Assembly (NCBI GenBank): GCA_902572065.1 | Contig: CACGEL010000001.1 | Span: 6,219-70,218 of the forward strand | Length of the DNA: 64,000 nucleotides | Source of the DNA: an uncultured Prochlorococcus sp. | GTDB taxonomy: Bacteria; Cyanobacteriota; Cyanobacteriia; PCC-6307; Cyanobiaceae | Reading direction: 5' to 3' | Shown here: positions 1 through 7,296 of the stretch, one piece after another | How the letters are laid out: each line of letters begins with the position of its first letter | Numbering within the stretch: position 1 is the first letter of the stretch | Notes under the pieces: model-generated | Told to the model about the DNA's origin: nothing | The model's database searches: none | Seen by the model: the letters and a program-made list of their open reading frames with translations, nothing else | Position numbers and translations under genes: made by a program

Positions 1-72
1 TAATTTATCTATTTACCTCAAGATAATATGTGTATTTAATTCCGCTAGAGTTTTGACACTAATTTATGTAAT

Positions 73-1464
73 TTAAATCTTAAAAATAAATTTTATGAAT
101 TTCATTACTTTCTCATAGGGAGGATATCTTATATCTAAATCAAATAAGAAACCTTTATAAGTTATTGATTTTTGATTTGAAAAATTCCTAAAACCCTCTT
201 CTCCATGAAATTTACCCATTCCACTTTTACCCACTCCACCGAATGGTAAATTTGGAATAAGAACAGGCAACATGACATCATTAATACAGATAGAGCCTGA
301 GCTTGTAACTTTTGAAATATGATCATGGATTTTTTTATTTCCTCCAAAAATATATATTGCTAATGGTTTTGAAGCTTGATTGATTATTTTTAAAGCCGAA
401 TCTTTATTTTCAATTCTAATTACTGGAAGAAGAGAGCTAAATAATTCTTTTTGAATAATATCTTTTTCGTCTAATTTTACTTTAAAGATTGTGGGCGATA
501 TTTTCATTCTTTTTTTACTATAAATTCCTCCGAATAAAATACGCTTCTCTTTTTTATATCTTTTAAGTATTTCTGAAGTTTTGGAAAATTGCTTTTTCTC
601 TAATTTAGATAAGTTTTTTGAAGTTATTGGATTTTTGCCATAAAAAATAGTGATATATTTCTTCAACTCTTCAATTAATTGATTTTCAATTTCTTTTTCT
701 ACAAATATGTGATTGGGGGCCATACATGATTGTCCTGAATTGAAAAATTTACCCCAGACAATTCTTTTTGCTGCAATTTCTAAATTTGCATCTTTGAAAA
801 TAATAACTGGATTTGTTCCACTAAGTTCAAGTGTTAAAGGGGTTAAGTTCTTTGAAGCTGATTTCATAATAGATTTTCCCGTTTCGGTACTTCCTGTAAA
901 AAAAATATGATCGAAATTGTGTTTTACCAGTTTTATTGACTCTTTATAATCTCCTTCGATCGTTAATAAGATATCTTTCTGGAAATATTTATCAGTCAAC
1001 TTTTTGATTAGTTTTGATGTTGAAGAACATTTTTCTGATGGTTTTATTACAGCAGTGTTTCCTGAAGAAAAAATATTAACTAAGGGCTTAAAAAGATATA
1101 ACAAAGGATAATTATATGGACCTAATATTAGAACACACCCAAGAGGTTCGTAGGTAACTTTTGAGAATGATGGGAAAAGATAAATTGGAGTTAGGACCCT
1201 TTTGGTTCGCATCCAGGACCTCAGTTTTTTCTTAATTAAAGAAATTTCTTCTCTAATTAAGAGTATTTCTGAAAGGGCTTCAATTTCCGACTTGCCGAGA
1301 TCAAGGAAAAGAGCTTTTATGATTTCTTTTTTATTCTCATCTAAAAGTTTAGAAACCTTGCTAATCTGATTCATTCTCCAATATATACTTTCTGTTTGAC
1401 CAGTAATTACTTTATTTTTTAATTTATCAATACTTTCTTTATATGATTTATCTAAAAAATTCAT
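73..1464 (-). CDS. fatty aldehyde dehydrogenase (ALDH superfamily, class 3-like)
   Basis: NAD(P)-dependent aldehyde dehydrogenase expected to oxidise long-chain or apocarotenoid aldehydes to acids. The 463 aa protein has the complete ALDH layout: cofactor-binding lysine in AVIKPSEK (Lys141), the Rossmann motif FFTGSTETGKS near 188-198, the general base in LELSGTNP (Glu213) and the catalytic cysteine in NSGQSCMAPN (Cys247). It lacks an N-terminal extension, and its hydrophobic C-terminal tail resembles the membrane-associated class 3 fatty-aldehyde group. Cyanobacteria make fatty aldehydes as alkane precursors, so detoxification or recycling of these is the likely job; that is inference. Monocistronic, and divergent from the rhomboid gene. 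The family is clear; the substrate is not. Confidence 0.9.
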   Translation of the reverse strand: MNFLDKSYKESIDKLKNKVITGQTESIYWRMNQISKVSKLLDENKKEIIKALFLDLGKSEIEALSEILLIREEISLIKKKLRSWMRTKRVLTPIYLFPSFSKVTYEPLGCVLILGPYNYPLLYLFKPLVNIFSSGNTAVIKPSEKCSSTSKLIKKLTDKYFQKDILLTIEGDYKESIKLVKHNFDHIFFTGSTETGKSIMKSASKNLTPLTLELSGTNPVIIFKDANLEIAAKRIVWGKFFNSGQSCMAPNHIFVEKEIENQLIEELKKYITIFYGKNPITSKNLSKLEKKQFSKTSEILKRYKKEKRILFGGIYSKKRMKISPTIFKVKLDEKDIIQKELFSSLLPVIRIENKDSALKIINQASKPLAIYIFGGNKKIHDHISKVTSSGSICINDVMLPVLIPNLPFGGVGKSGMGKFHGEEGFRNFSNQKSITYKGFLFDLDIRYPPYEKVMKFIKFIFKI

Positions 1465-1589
1465 CTAGAAAGATTTTTTATATCATAGTTAATATATCAG
1501 ATTAATAATTTAAAATATCTAAAAATGATTGAGAAAAAAAAAGCGATATTATTTTTTATAAATAATATAAATATTAACCATAATTTATT

Positions 1590-2171
1590 TTGAAAATAAT
1601 TAATAAAGATACACAGTTTATTATTCCTTCTTTTTTATGTATTTTATTATTTATAGTTATTAATTTTAAACGATTTTTCTTAGTTTCAGACCTTTCCTAT
1701 TGGTCAAGTAATCTTTTAAATCAACCATATAGGATATTAAGTTATAGTTTTGTACATAAGGATTTCAATCATTTATTATCTAATTTATTTGGAATAGTTG
1801 TAGTTAGATATTCTTTTATAAATTTGAAGTTGAATAATATATATCTTTTCTTTTATCTAATTATTTTGATAATACCAATTCAGACTTTTTATTTATTCAT
1901 CGTTGATAATTTTTTATTTTATGATCCTGATCATTTTTTGATTGGTTTTAGTGGAATTATATTTGGTGCATTTTCCTTCATTTTGCTCTCTTCTATTCAC
2001 GGGAAAGAATATATTTTTAACATATTTATTGGCTTAAAAAAGAATTATGAAATTAAGAAATTAATGACTATTTTTTTGTCTTTGGGTATTGTGTATTCTT
2101 TATTGCCAGGCATCAGTTTTTCTGGACATGTAGCAGGAATATTGAGTGGATTTTTTATTTTTTTTCTTTAA
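1590..2171 (+). CDS. rhomboid-family intramembrane serine protease
   Basis: A 193 aa polytopic membrane protein with the rhomboid signature: HLLSN in an early helix (61-65), the GFSG nucleophile motif (Ser121) and the GHVAG histidine (His180). It would cut transmembrane substrates within the bilayer; the substrate is unknown. Length and motif order suit a minimal six-TM bacterial rhomboid. The chosen start is TTG, since no in-frame ATG precedes the first helix. The serine-histidine dyad is intact, so it is probably active. Confidence 0.85.
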   Translation: MKIINKDTQFIIPSFLCILLFIVINFKRFFLVSDLSYWSSNLLNQPYRILSYSFVHKDFNHLLSNLFGIVVVRYSFINLKLNNIYLFFYLIILIIPIQTFYLFIVDNFLFYDPDHFLIGFSGIIFGAFSFILLSSIHGKEYIFNIFIGLKKNYEIKKLMTIFLSLGIVYSLLPGISFSGHVAGILSGFFIFFL

Positions 2172-2258
2172 ATTGAGAAAATGTCATCTCCTAGTATTGA
2201 TTAAACTAATTACTTTAAAATCTTAAAAGTTTTAATTTCTTTAGTTAAAATATTACTA

Positions 2259-3149
2259 ATGAAAAAAAATTTTTCAATCAGATTAATATCTAATAATGAA
2301 ATTCAGAAAGTTACTGATTGGGCAAGGTTAGAGGGGTTTGCTCCAGGCTTTGATGACATATCAATTTATAAAAATACTGATAAAAAAGGAGTATGGGTTG
2401 GGTGTATTGATGATAATCCTATAGGTTCTATCGCTTGTGTTAAATATAATTCTTCGTATGGGTTTATAGGCTTATTCATCGTAAAAAAGGAATTCCGTAA
2501 TATGGGTTATGGAGTAAAGCTATGGAAACATGCATTAGATTACTTGGAAAATGTTGATTGTATCGGTTTAGAAGCAGCTCCAAATAGACTGGATGATTAT
2601 CAAAAGTGGGGTTTTAAGAAATCCTCAATAACAAATAGATGGAAATCAGAGGGTATTCGAAATTTGCCATATAGTTCTTTTTATAAAGATGAAAATAATG
2701 CTTTTAAGGTTGTCCCTGGGAGTGATATTTCTCCTGAATCTGTCTTGATATATGACTCTCAGCGAGAACCTAGTCCCAGGCCACATTTCTTGAGGGATTG
2801 GCTGAACGATTCCTTTGGGAATGTTAGTGCGCTTGTTGATAAGAATGGTATGTGCCATGGTTTTGGGAGGATAAGACCTTGCATGCTTCAGGATAAAACT
2901 CAAGGATGGAGAATAGGCCCTCTTCTGGCTGATACTCCACCCTTAGCAGAATTACTGATTAGGAAATTAGTTAGTAATTTAGAAGCTGAAATATTATTGG
3001 ACTGCTCAAATCTCAATCCTTATGCGAATTATCTTTTATCTAGTATGGGTTTTAAAGAAATTTCAAATACTTATAGAATGTATAAAGGTGTTCAACCTTC
3101 ATGCCCAATGAATCAGGTATATGGGCTTGCCTGTCTAGAATTGGGTTAG
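2259..3149 (+). CDS. GNAT-family N-acetyltransferase, two-domain
   Basis: A 296 aa protein whose N-terminal half (about 5-130) is a GCN5-type acetyltransferase fold. The acetyl-CoA-binding stretch is seen as FRNMGYGVKLW, preceded by the beta-4 strand SYGFIGLFIV. The C-terminal half (about 150-296) resembles the second domain found in bacterial GNAT proteins of the same length. It acetylates an amine on an unknown small molecule or protein. Preceded by an AT-rich gap and not obviously in an operon. Family assignment is good; the substrate cannot be read from sequence. Confidence 0.8.
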   Translation: MKKNFSIRLISNNEIQKVTDWARLEGFAPGFDDISIYKNTDKKGVWVGCIDDNPIGSIACVKYNSSYGFIGLFIVKKEFRNMGYGVKLWKHALDYLENVDCIGLEAAPNRLDDYQKWGFKKSSITNRWKSEGIRNLPYSSFYKDENNAFKVVPGSDISPESVLIYDSQREPSPRPHFLRDWLNDSFGNVSALVDKNGMCHGFGRIRPCMLQDKTQGWRIGPLLADTPPLAELLIRKLVSNLEAEILLDCSNLNPYANYLLSSMGFKEISNTYRMYKGVQPSCPMNQVYGLACLELG

Positions 3150-3210
3150 TCATTTCTCTAATACATAATATTTTTTGATTTATTTTTTCCTAATTAGAAA
3201 CTTTTTATAT

Positions 3211-3492
3211 TTATTGCTTTACTAGTTTCGAGAAGTTTTTATTTTCAGCGGTTTTTAATATCCTTTCTACAGTATCTGCGTTGATTATTATTATTTCTCC
3301 ATTATCAATATTTGCTACTTGAAATAAGGTCCATGAATTTGGATCCCTTGCTCCTCCTATACAGTTAATCACTTGCCCAATCCAATTATCATATCGTACG
3401 TCTTGAGTATGATCTGAAGGCATTTCATCTCTAATTACTACATAATCACCAGGTTTAACGAAAAGAAATTCATAATCTTCTGAATTAGCCAT
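3211..3492 (-). CDS. DUF3104-like small cyanobacterial protein
   Basis: A 93 aa soluble protein. The N-terminal half carries the pattern VKPGDYVVIRDE, then WIGQVINCIGGARDP and LFQVANIDNGEI. I recognise this as the DUF3104 family confined to Prochlorococcus and marine Synechococcus. It looks like a small beta-barrel domain. Function unknown. It has the best sigma70-like promoter in the window (3517-3544), overlapped by an inverted repeat (3507-3528), so regulated expression is plausible. Confidence 0.7.
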   Translation of the reverse strand: MANSEDYEFLFVKPGDYVVIRDEMPSDHTQDVRYDNWIGQVINCIGGARDPNSWTLFQVANIDNGEIIIINADTVERILKTAENKNFSKLVKQ

Positions 3493-3506
3493 AGCGCAAA
3501 GGGATT

Positions 3507-3528
3507 TTATAGTACAAATATACTATAA
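3507..3528. promoter_or_regulatory. inverted repeat, candidate operator of the DUF3104 gene
   Basis: Perfect 8-bp arms TTATAGTA and TACTATAA separated by 6 bp. The repeat overlaps the -10 box and the expected start point of the minus-strand promoter, 15-36 bp upstream of the start codon. This placement is typical of a repressor site, but no regulator can be named. Confidence 0.4.
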
Positions 3529-3544
3529 CCTGTATTGAGGTCAA
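3517..3544 (-). promoter_or_regulatory. sigma70-type promoter of the DUF3104 gene
   Basis: On the minus strand, TTGACC (3539-3544) and TATATT (3517-3522) are separated by 16 bp, followed by a short leader before the ATG at 3492. This is an unusually consensus-like pair for this genome. Confidence 0.5.
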
Positions 3545-3646
3545 TCTAAATTAGGAATATTTAGGTAGATATGGCAAATATCTGTATCTATAAAAATTGT
3601 TTTATTAAAAGGAATATGACTGAAAATAAATAAAATAACTGATGTT

Positions 3647-3781
3647 TTAAATTAAAATGGATTTGAGTTGATCAAGTAAATCAGTATGACTAGAGACTAA
3701 TTTTGTAAATAATAAATAGACTAAACCTCCCATAGCAATTCTTCCGTTTAATCTTTCTAATTGTTTTAATTTCTTGAACAA
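3647..3781 (-). CDS. short Hli-like (high-light-inducible/ELIP) protein
   Basis: A 44 aa product starting at TTG, with an AGG-rich stretch a few bases upstream. It carries the chlorophyll-binding core of Hli proteins: ERLNGRIAMGG followed by a hydrophobic run (LVYLLFTKLV). The usual helix has a glutamate about seven residues after the core; here that stretch is divergent and the C-terminus (SSHTDLLDQL) is polar. Hli proteins bind pigment and protect photosystems. The ExxNGRxAMxG motif is seen directly. Whether this shortened form binds chlorophyll is uncertain, and it could be a decaying family member. Confidence 0.6.
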   Translation of the reverse strand: MFKKLKQLERLNGRIAMGGLVYLLFTKLVSSHTDLLDQLKSILI

Positions 3782-3843
3782 CTTTTTTTTTATATTCCTA
3801 AAATTTAGCTTCTTATATTTATAAAAAAGTATCGGTTGTTTCT

Positions 3844-3862
3844 AAAAAGATAATATCTTTTT
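3844..3862 (-). terminator. possible weak terminator hairpin
   Basis: Near-perfect palindrome AAAAAGATAATATCTTTTT with AT-only arms, downstream of the poly-glutamine gene on the minus strand. The lack of GC pairs makes it weak evidence. Confidence 0.25.
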
Positions 3863-3920
3863 AATCACAAAAGTTAAGGGACTTTATGATAAGAAAAGAT
3901 TAAATAAAAATTGGAAGAGA

Positions 3921-4064
3921 CTAAAGCCAACCCTCTTTCATTTTTAAATAAAGTTGTTCTGTCTCCGCAGAATAGATATTGCTTTCTTGATATGATTGTT
4001 GCTGTTGCTGTTGCTGTTGCTGCTGTTGAGTGGAATTGCTCTTTTGCGATTGAACTTCGGACAT
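3921..4064 (-). CDS. 47-aa protein with an 11-residue poly-glutamine tract
   Basis: ATG-started ORF of 47 aa: a polar N-terminus (MSEVQSQKSNST), 11 consecutive glutamines encoded by mixed CAA and CAG codons, then a charged C-terminus ending KMKEGWL. The mixed codons argue for selection on the protein rather than simple slippage. I do not recognise the family. The C-terminal segment AETEQLYLKMKEGWL looks like a conserved helix. Flanked on the same strand by the Hli-like gene downstream and a 33-aa membrane peptide upstream. Confidence 0.6.
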   Translation of the reverse strand: MSEVQSQKSNSTQQQQQQQQQQQSYQESNIYSAETEQLYLKMKEGWL

Positions 4065-4182
4065 TAAGCCATTAAAATTTGTGTGTTTATTCTCTCATAT
4101 TTGAGGCTTTTTTTGTTTAATTCAATTCTTAAATTTTATTTAAATTTTATTTTATAAATATTTTCCTAATTTCAAACGTAAA

Positions 4183-4284
4183 TTATTTCACGGCAGTAGT
4201 TTTGGCGTATAGGAATTGAACCTCCCAGTAAACTATTCCTAGAAAAACTGCACTGGCAAGGAGAATTTCAGAGATGGTTAGCAT
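4183..4284 (-). CDS. 33-aa single-TM peptide
   Basis: ATG start, 33 aa, with one hydrophobic helix (about residues 5-21) followed by a short basic tail (YAKTTAVK). The size and shape resemble accessory subunits of photosynthetic complexes, but it does not match the PsbM, PetG, PetL or PsaM sequences I know. On the same strand as the poly-Q and Hli-like genes. Confidence 0.5.
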   Translation of the reverse strand: MLTISEILLASAVFLGIVYWEVQFLYAKTTAVK

Positions 4285-4428
4285 GAATTTATAGTTGGTA
4301 GTTTAATTTTCGTATCAAATCACACAGAATGCAATAGGTACTATTTACATTTTTAATTCTTAATAAATCTTACTTAGTTAAATAAGTCTTTAAATAATAT
4401 AAAATTAAAATTAGATATAAATTCTTTT

Positions 4429-4863
4429 GTGGGAAATTTTATAAACTTATCTATCTTGATACCTTTGATACCAATGGTTATGCCTTTATTTATATTAATT
4501 CTATTACTAAGTTTTAATAGAACAATAAATAGACTAACTAAGCCAGTAAGTTTTCTTATAGTCTTTTCTTTATTAAGCTCTGCTTTTATAAGTTCATATC
4601 TCTATTTAAGAAAAATAGAAGGCGAAGTGTTTTTATCTAATTATCTAAGACTCTTTAAAAGTAAAGATTTAGTACTTCATTTAAATTCGTTAACTGAAAG
4701 AATCACAATATTTTTTCCCGTAATAATGGCAATAGTCATTGGAGTGCTTTTTTACAAATTGCCAAGACAAAAAGGATATGTCTCATTGATAATAGGAATT
4801 GGCTTGATTTCTTCCTCAATAATATTTGCAGTAATGTTTCTAGATTTTTCAGTCTTGATTTAG
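4429..4863 (+). CDS. conserved hypothetical four-TM membrane protein
   Basis: A 144 aa GTG-started protein with four hydrophobic helices (about 5-28, 38-60, 92-112, 117-143). Between helices 2 and 3 lies a polar loop (LRKIEGEVFLSNYLRLFKSK and beyond). The helices recall pieces of NDH-1 antiporter-like subunits, but no proton-channel signature residues are visible. I do not assign a function. Its stop overlaps the end of a frameshifted minus-strand remnant. Confidence 0.55.
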   Translation: MGNFINLSILIPLIPMVMPLFILILLLSFNRTINRLTKPVSFLIVFSLLSSAFISSYLYLRKIEGEVFLSNYLRLFKSKDLVLHLNSLTERITIFFPVIMAIVIGVLFYKLPRQKGYVSLIIGIGLISSSIIFAVMFLDFSVLI

Positions 4864-5015
4864 GATTGAGTTATCATCACTAGGGCTTCATTAAGTTCTT
4901 CAACGTGATTAATCATCTTGTGCAATTTCTTTTATCCTTCGATCACTTTGGTGGGTTTTTAAGTATTTTGTATAAATATTAAATCCATGCTCTTCAATTT
5001 TGATATTTACGTCAT
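4860..5015 (-). pseudogene. frameshifted small-gene remnant
   Basis: Read on the minus strand, an ATG at 5013-5015 is followed at once by a stop. In the next frame a protein-like stretch of about 33 residues begins at VNIKIEEHGFNIYTKYLK. After that frame stops, MINHVEELNEALVMITQS continues in a third frame to a stop at 4860. Two single-base shifts would give one continuous peptide of about 52 aa. Function unknown. It may also be a chance assembly. Confidence 0.35.
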
Positions 5016-5331
5016 AAGCATTAGTTGGAGAACAGAAGGAAAAGCAAAATATGGAGATTTTGCTAAAACCTCTATTACCCAGAATCTTTGCAAATGCCTA
5101 TCAGAATATATAAAGTCAAGAAATTTTACTATATTTTTTAAGATGAATGAGTTTAAATTTTTGCATAAGCCCCTAGTCGCTAATGTTAAGTATAATTACT
5201 TAATCGTTATGAGTCTATGCTTGTACTTTCCAACTAGCTAGAAATTAATAGTCTTAAAGTTTTAGCAAATCAGGATTAAGTCTTGAAAAAGTTTTTTTTT
5301 ACTGCATATTTTGAATAGATAAATTTTCCTA

Positions 5332-5472
5332 ATGACTTCAACTGAAAAGATTGCTAATGCTAAAAAAAGAATTAATGAGTTAGAGATGTTAATAAAACAC
5401 TGGGATAATTCAGAAGAAACAAATAATAATAAAATTGATTTTGAAGTAAATAATAAAAAGGTTACAGCTTAA
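5332..5472 (+). CDS. 46-aa charged small protein
   Basis: ATG-started 46 aa ORF with an N-terminal helix (STEKIANAKKRINELEMLIK) suited to a short coiled coil, then an asparagine-rich tail. No membrane segment. Composition and codon pattern look coding. Family not recognised. Confidence 0.5.
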   Translation: MTSTEKIANAKKRINELEMLIKHWDNSEETNNNKIDFEVNNKKVTA

Positions 5473-5635
5473 TTCTTTTGAGTTTGAGGTAAGCTTTTAT
5501 TGATTTTTAATATCTATTGAGCCAATTGTTTAACTTATTTAATATCCAATATTCATTTTCTGTTTAATTAGAGCATTTAAACCTATTTTCAAAATTCGTA
5601 ATTACAAATAATCTAATTAAATATTGATGCTTTTT

Positions 5636-5749
5636 ATGAATACATTTTCTAATAAATACTTGTTCCCTATAAAGTTGTTGCCCTGGATTTTTTGGGGAAT
5701 TATTTCAGTTGCTAGTGTTTATTTATTCTCTAATGCATGGATAAATTAG
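5636..5749 (+). CDS. 37-aa single-TM peptide
   Basis: ATG start (an alternative in-frame ATG lies at 5627). A short polar N-terminus precedes one hydrophobic helix (LLPWIFWGIISVASVYLF) and the protein ends SNAWIN. One of several tiny membrane proteins in this region. Not identified. Confidence 0.5.
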   Translation: MNTFSNKYLFPIKLLPWIFWGIISVASVYLFSNAWIN

Positions 5750-5765
5750 AGATTAAAATGATTTT

Positions 5766-6074
5766 CTAGCTCCTTTTAATCCAATCAGGTGAACCTCCAA
5801 ACCAGTCAGATATATCATCTTTATTGGGATTAAAATGCTCCTCTCGGTCCATACCATCAATGCCTAGAGATTGCAAAAGGCCATTAATAGTTCTCTCGTT
5901 TTGTAATCCGTGCCTTCTAATGCTATTCCCTTTTTTTAACCAAAGAGATATTAGCGAGCTGTGTTTTGCATATTTTTCAACATATATTCTTTCTTTTAAT
6001 GAAACCTCTTTATCTAAAGATATTCTTCTAATTATGTCTTGAATTTTTAATCTTTTTTGATTACTTAAAAGCAT
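5766..6074 (-). CDS. conserved hypothetical cyanobacterial protein, 102 aa
   Basis: A 102 aa soluble protein with an N-terminal helical region rich in basic residues and a C-terminus with a distinctive DISDWFGGSPDWIKRS ending. It looks like a conserved picocyanobacterial family (helix-rich, basic, possibly nucleic-acid-binding), but I know no function. Monocistronic. The antiparallel ORF within it is a shadow. Confidence 0.6.
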   Translation of the reverse strand: MLLSNQKRLKIQDIIRRISLDKEVSLKERIYVEKYAKHSSLISLWLKKGNSIRRHGLQNERTINGLLQSLGIDGMDREEHFNPNKDDISDWFGGSPDWIKRS

Positions 6075-6230
6075 GAGATGATAAATGACATATTTTTTTT
6101 ATAGGAGCCTTAATGAATAATATCTTGTCAATATTAATTTCAAGAAATTTCTCTTTTTAAAGGCTTTTTAGCGATATTGGTTTGCAATTGCTCAAATTAA
6201 TAGTTTTTTAGTCTTTGATGATACCAAGAA

Positions 6231-6251
6231 ATATATAAAATTTTTATATAT
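6231..6251. repeat. AT-only inverted repeat upstream of the 6289 gene
   Basis: ATATATAAAA, one T, then TTTTATATAT: a perfect 10-bp-arm palindrome, followed by a second TATATATATA run. It could be a promoter element or simply AT drift. Confidence 0.3.
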
Positions 6252-6288
6252 GACTCTATATATATAAAAAATTTTAAACTATTTTTTA

Positions 6289-6570
6289 ATGCACGCCAGG
6301 GATTTTATAGAGGAACTAGTTGCAAAGCAGTATTTTTGTACTATTATTAGTACAGATGTATTATTAGTAATGAAAATTTTTTCTTCTTCGCCTTACGCTA
6401 CATTTAATCCAAAAGAGTGGAACTCATTATCTAGAGCAAATCATAAGTTCTCTGATACTCCAATAAAAATTCAAAAAAGGTATTTTAGTAGCTTTAAGAA
6501 TATAAAATCTACCAAAATTTCGCAAGAAAATAATGTTGTACCCAAGCAAATACAACTTGCTTTTATCTAA
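6289..6570 (+). CDS. hypothetical protein, 93 aa
   Basis: ATG-started 93 aa ORF with a moderately hydrophobic N-terminal half (FCTIISTDVLLVMKIF) and a basic C-terminal half. No recognised domain. The downstream gap and composition are compatible with a real lineage-specific gene. Confidence 0.45.
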   Translation: MHARDFIEELVAKQYFCTIISTDVLLVMKIFSSSPYATFNPKEWNSLSRANHKFSDTPIKIQKRYFSSFKNIKSTKISQENNVVPKQIQLAFI

Positions 6571-6660
6571 TTAAAAATTTCAACTAATACTCTTTTTCTA
6601 AAAACTGTTTTAAGACATCCAATTGTTTGTTAGATTAAGTTAAATATTTAAGGTTTTAAT

Positions 6661-6960
6661 TTGTCTGTAGATCGTGAACTTTTGAAAGAAGTTACTAAGG
6701 AGCTTTGGAATACTGTCAAAAAACTAAGGCCAGAAATTGATAGGCAGACACGCCTTCAGCTAGTTTTAAAGGCGTTGTTAACTATTGGTGATCTTCCAGA
6801 TCAAATGCAAGCAGCAATGGTAGTAGGGGTTTGTGCCGAAATGGATAAAAGCGATGTCGAAAATGCTGAAGTTAATTCTAAGATGAAAAAAGAAAGTGAG
6901 TCTAGTGCCGTTGATACTTCAACTGGAAGAAAAGTATTTAGAAGAAGTTCAGCAAAATAG
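6661..6960 (+). CDS. conserved hypothetical protein, 99 aa
   Basis: TTG-started 99 aa protein. Residues 1-65 form a compact helical domain (DRELLKEVTKELWNTVKKL, then LQLVLKALLTIGDLP). The C-terminus is a low-complexity, Ser/Lys-rich tail ending FRRSSAK. The tail suggests a flexible basic extension. Function not known. Confidence 0.6.
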   Translation: MSVDRELLKEVTKELWNTVKKLRPEIDRQTRLQLVLKALLTIGDLPDQMQAAMVVGVCAEMDKSDVENAEVNSKMKKESESSAVDTSTGRKVFRRSSAK

Positions 6961-6976
6961 AAAATTCTATAGAAAA

Positions 6977-7180
6977 TTACCCTTTAACTTTTTTTGATTC
7001 GCCTTTAGAGAGTTTAAGAAATAGAAAATATGAAATTACTGATAAAAGAGGTATAAAGATAGAATGCAAAGTCATCATCAGTTCTGTTTGACTCATTCCG
7101 ATAAGACTTGAATTACTTGGTAACTGCTCTGACCATGTACCAACTAAGTGCCAAGCTTGGGGAATAGATAACATAAACAT
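6977..7180 (-). CDS. small one-TM protein, 67 aa
   Basis: A 67 aa protein with a polar N-terminal half and one strong TM helix (about 38-56, FIPLLSVISYFLFLKL) followed by a lysine-rich cytoplasmic tail. ATG start; an alternative start is the second Met. Convergent with the 6661 gene. Not identified. Confidence 0.5.
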   Translation of the reverse strand: MFMLSIPQAWHLVGTWSEQLPSNSSLIGMSQTELMMTLHSIFIPLLSVISYFLFLKLSKGESKKVKG

Positions 7181-7296
7181 ATAAATACTATAAGTAAAAA
7201 TTATATTTACATAAAGAATATCATCCTAAAAAAAAATTTCTTTTTTTCTTCTTATATCTTTACTAAACAACTTTTAATGCAAGATGTCGAGTATTT

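Noticed and set aside
713..910. 65-codon plus-strand ORF
   Set aside because: Shadow of the aldehyde dehydrogenase gene on the other strand.
4987..5241. 84-codon plus-strand ORF
   Set aside because: Low-complexity, AT-driven composition with no recognisable domain. It overlaps a more protein-like minus-strand remnant, so I did not call it a gene.
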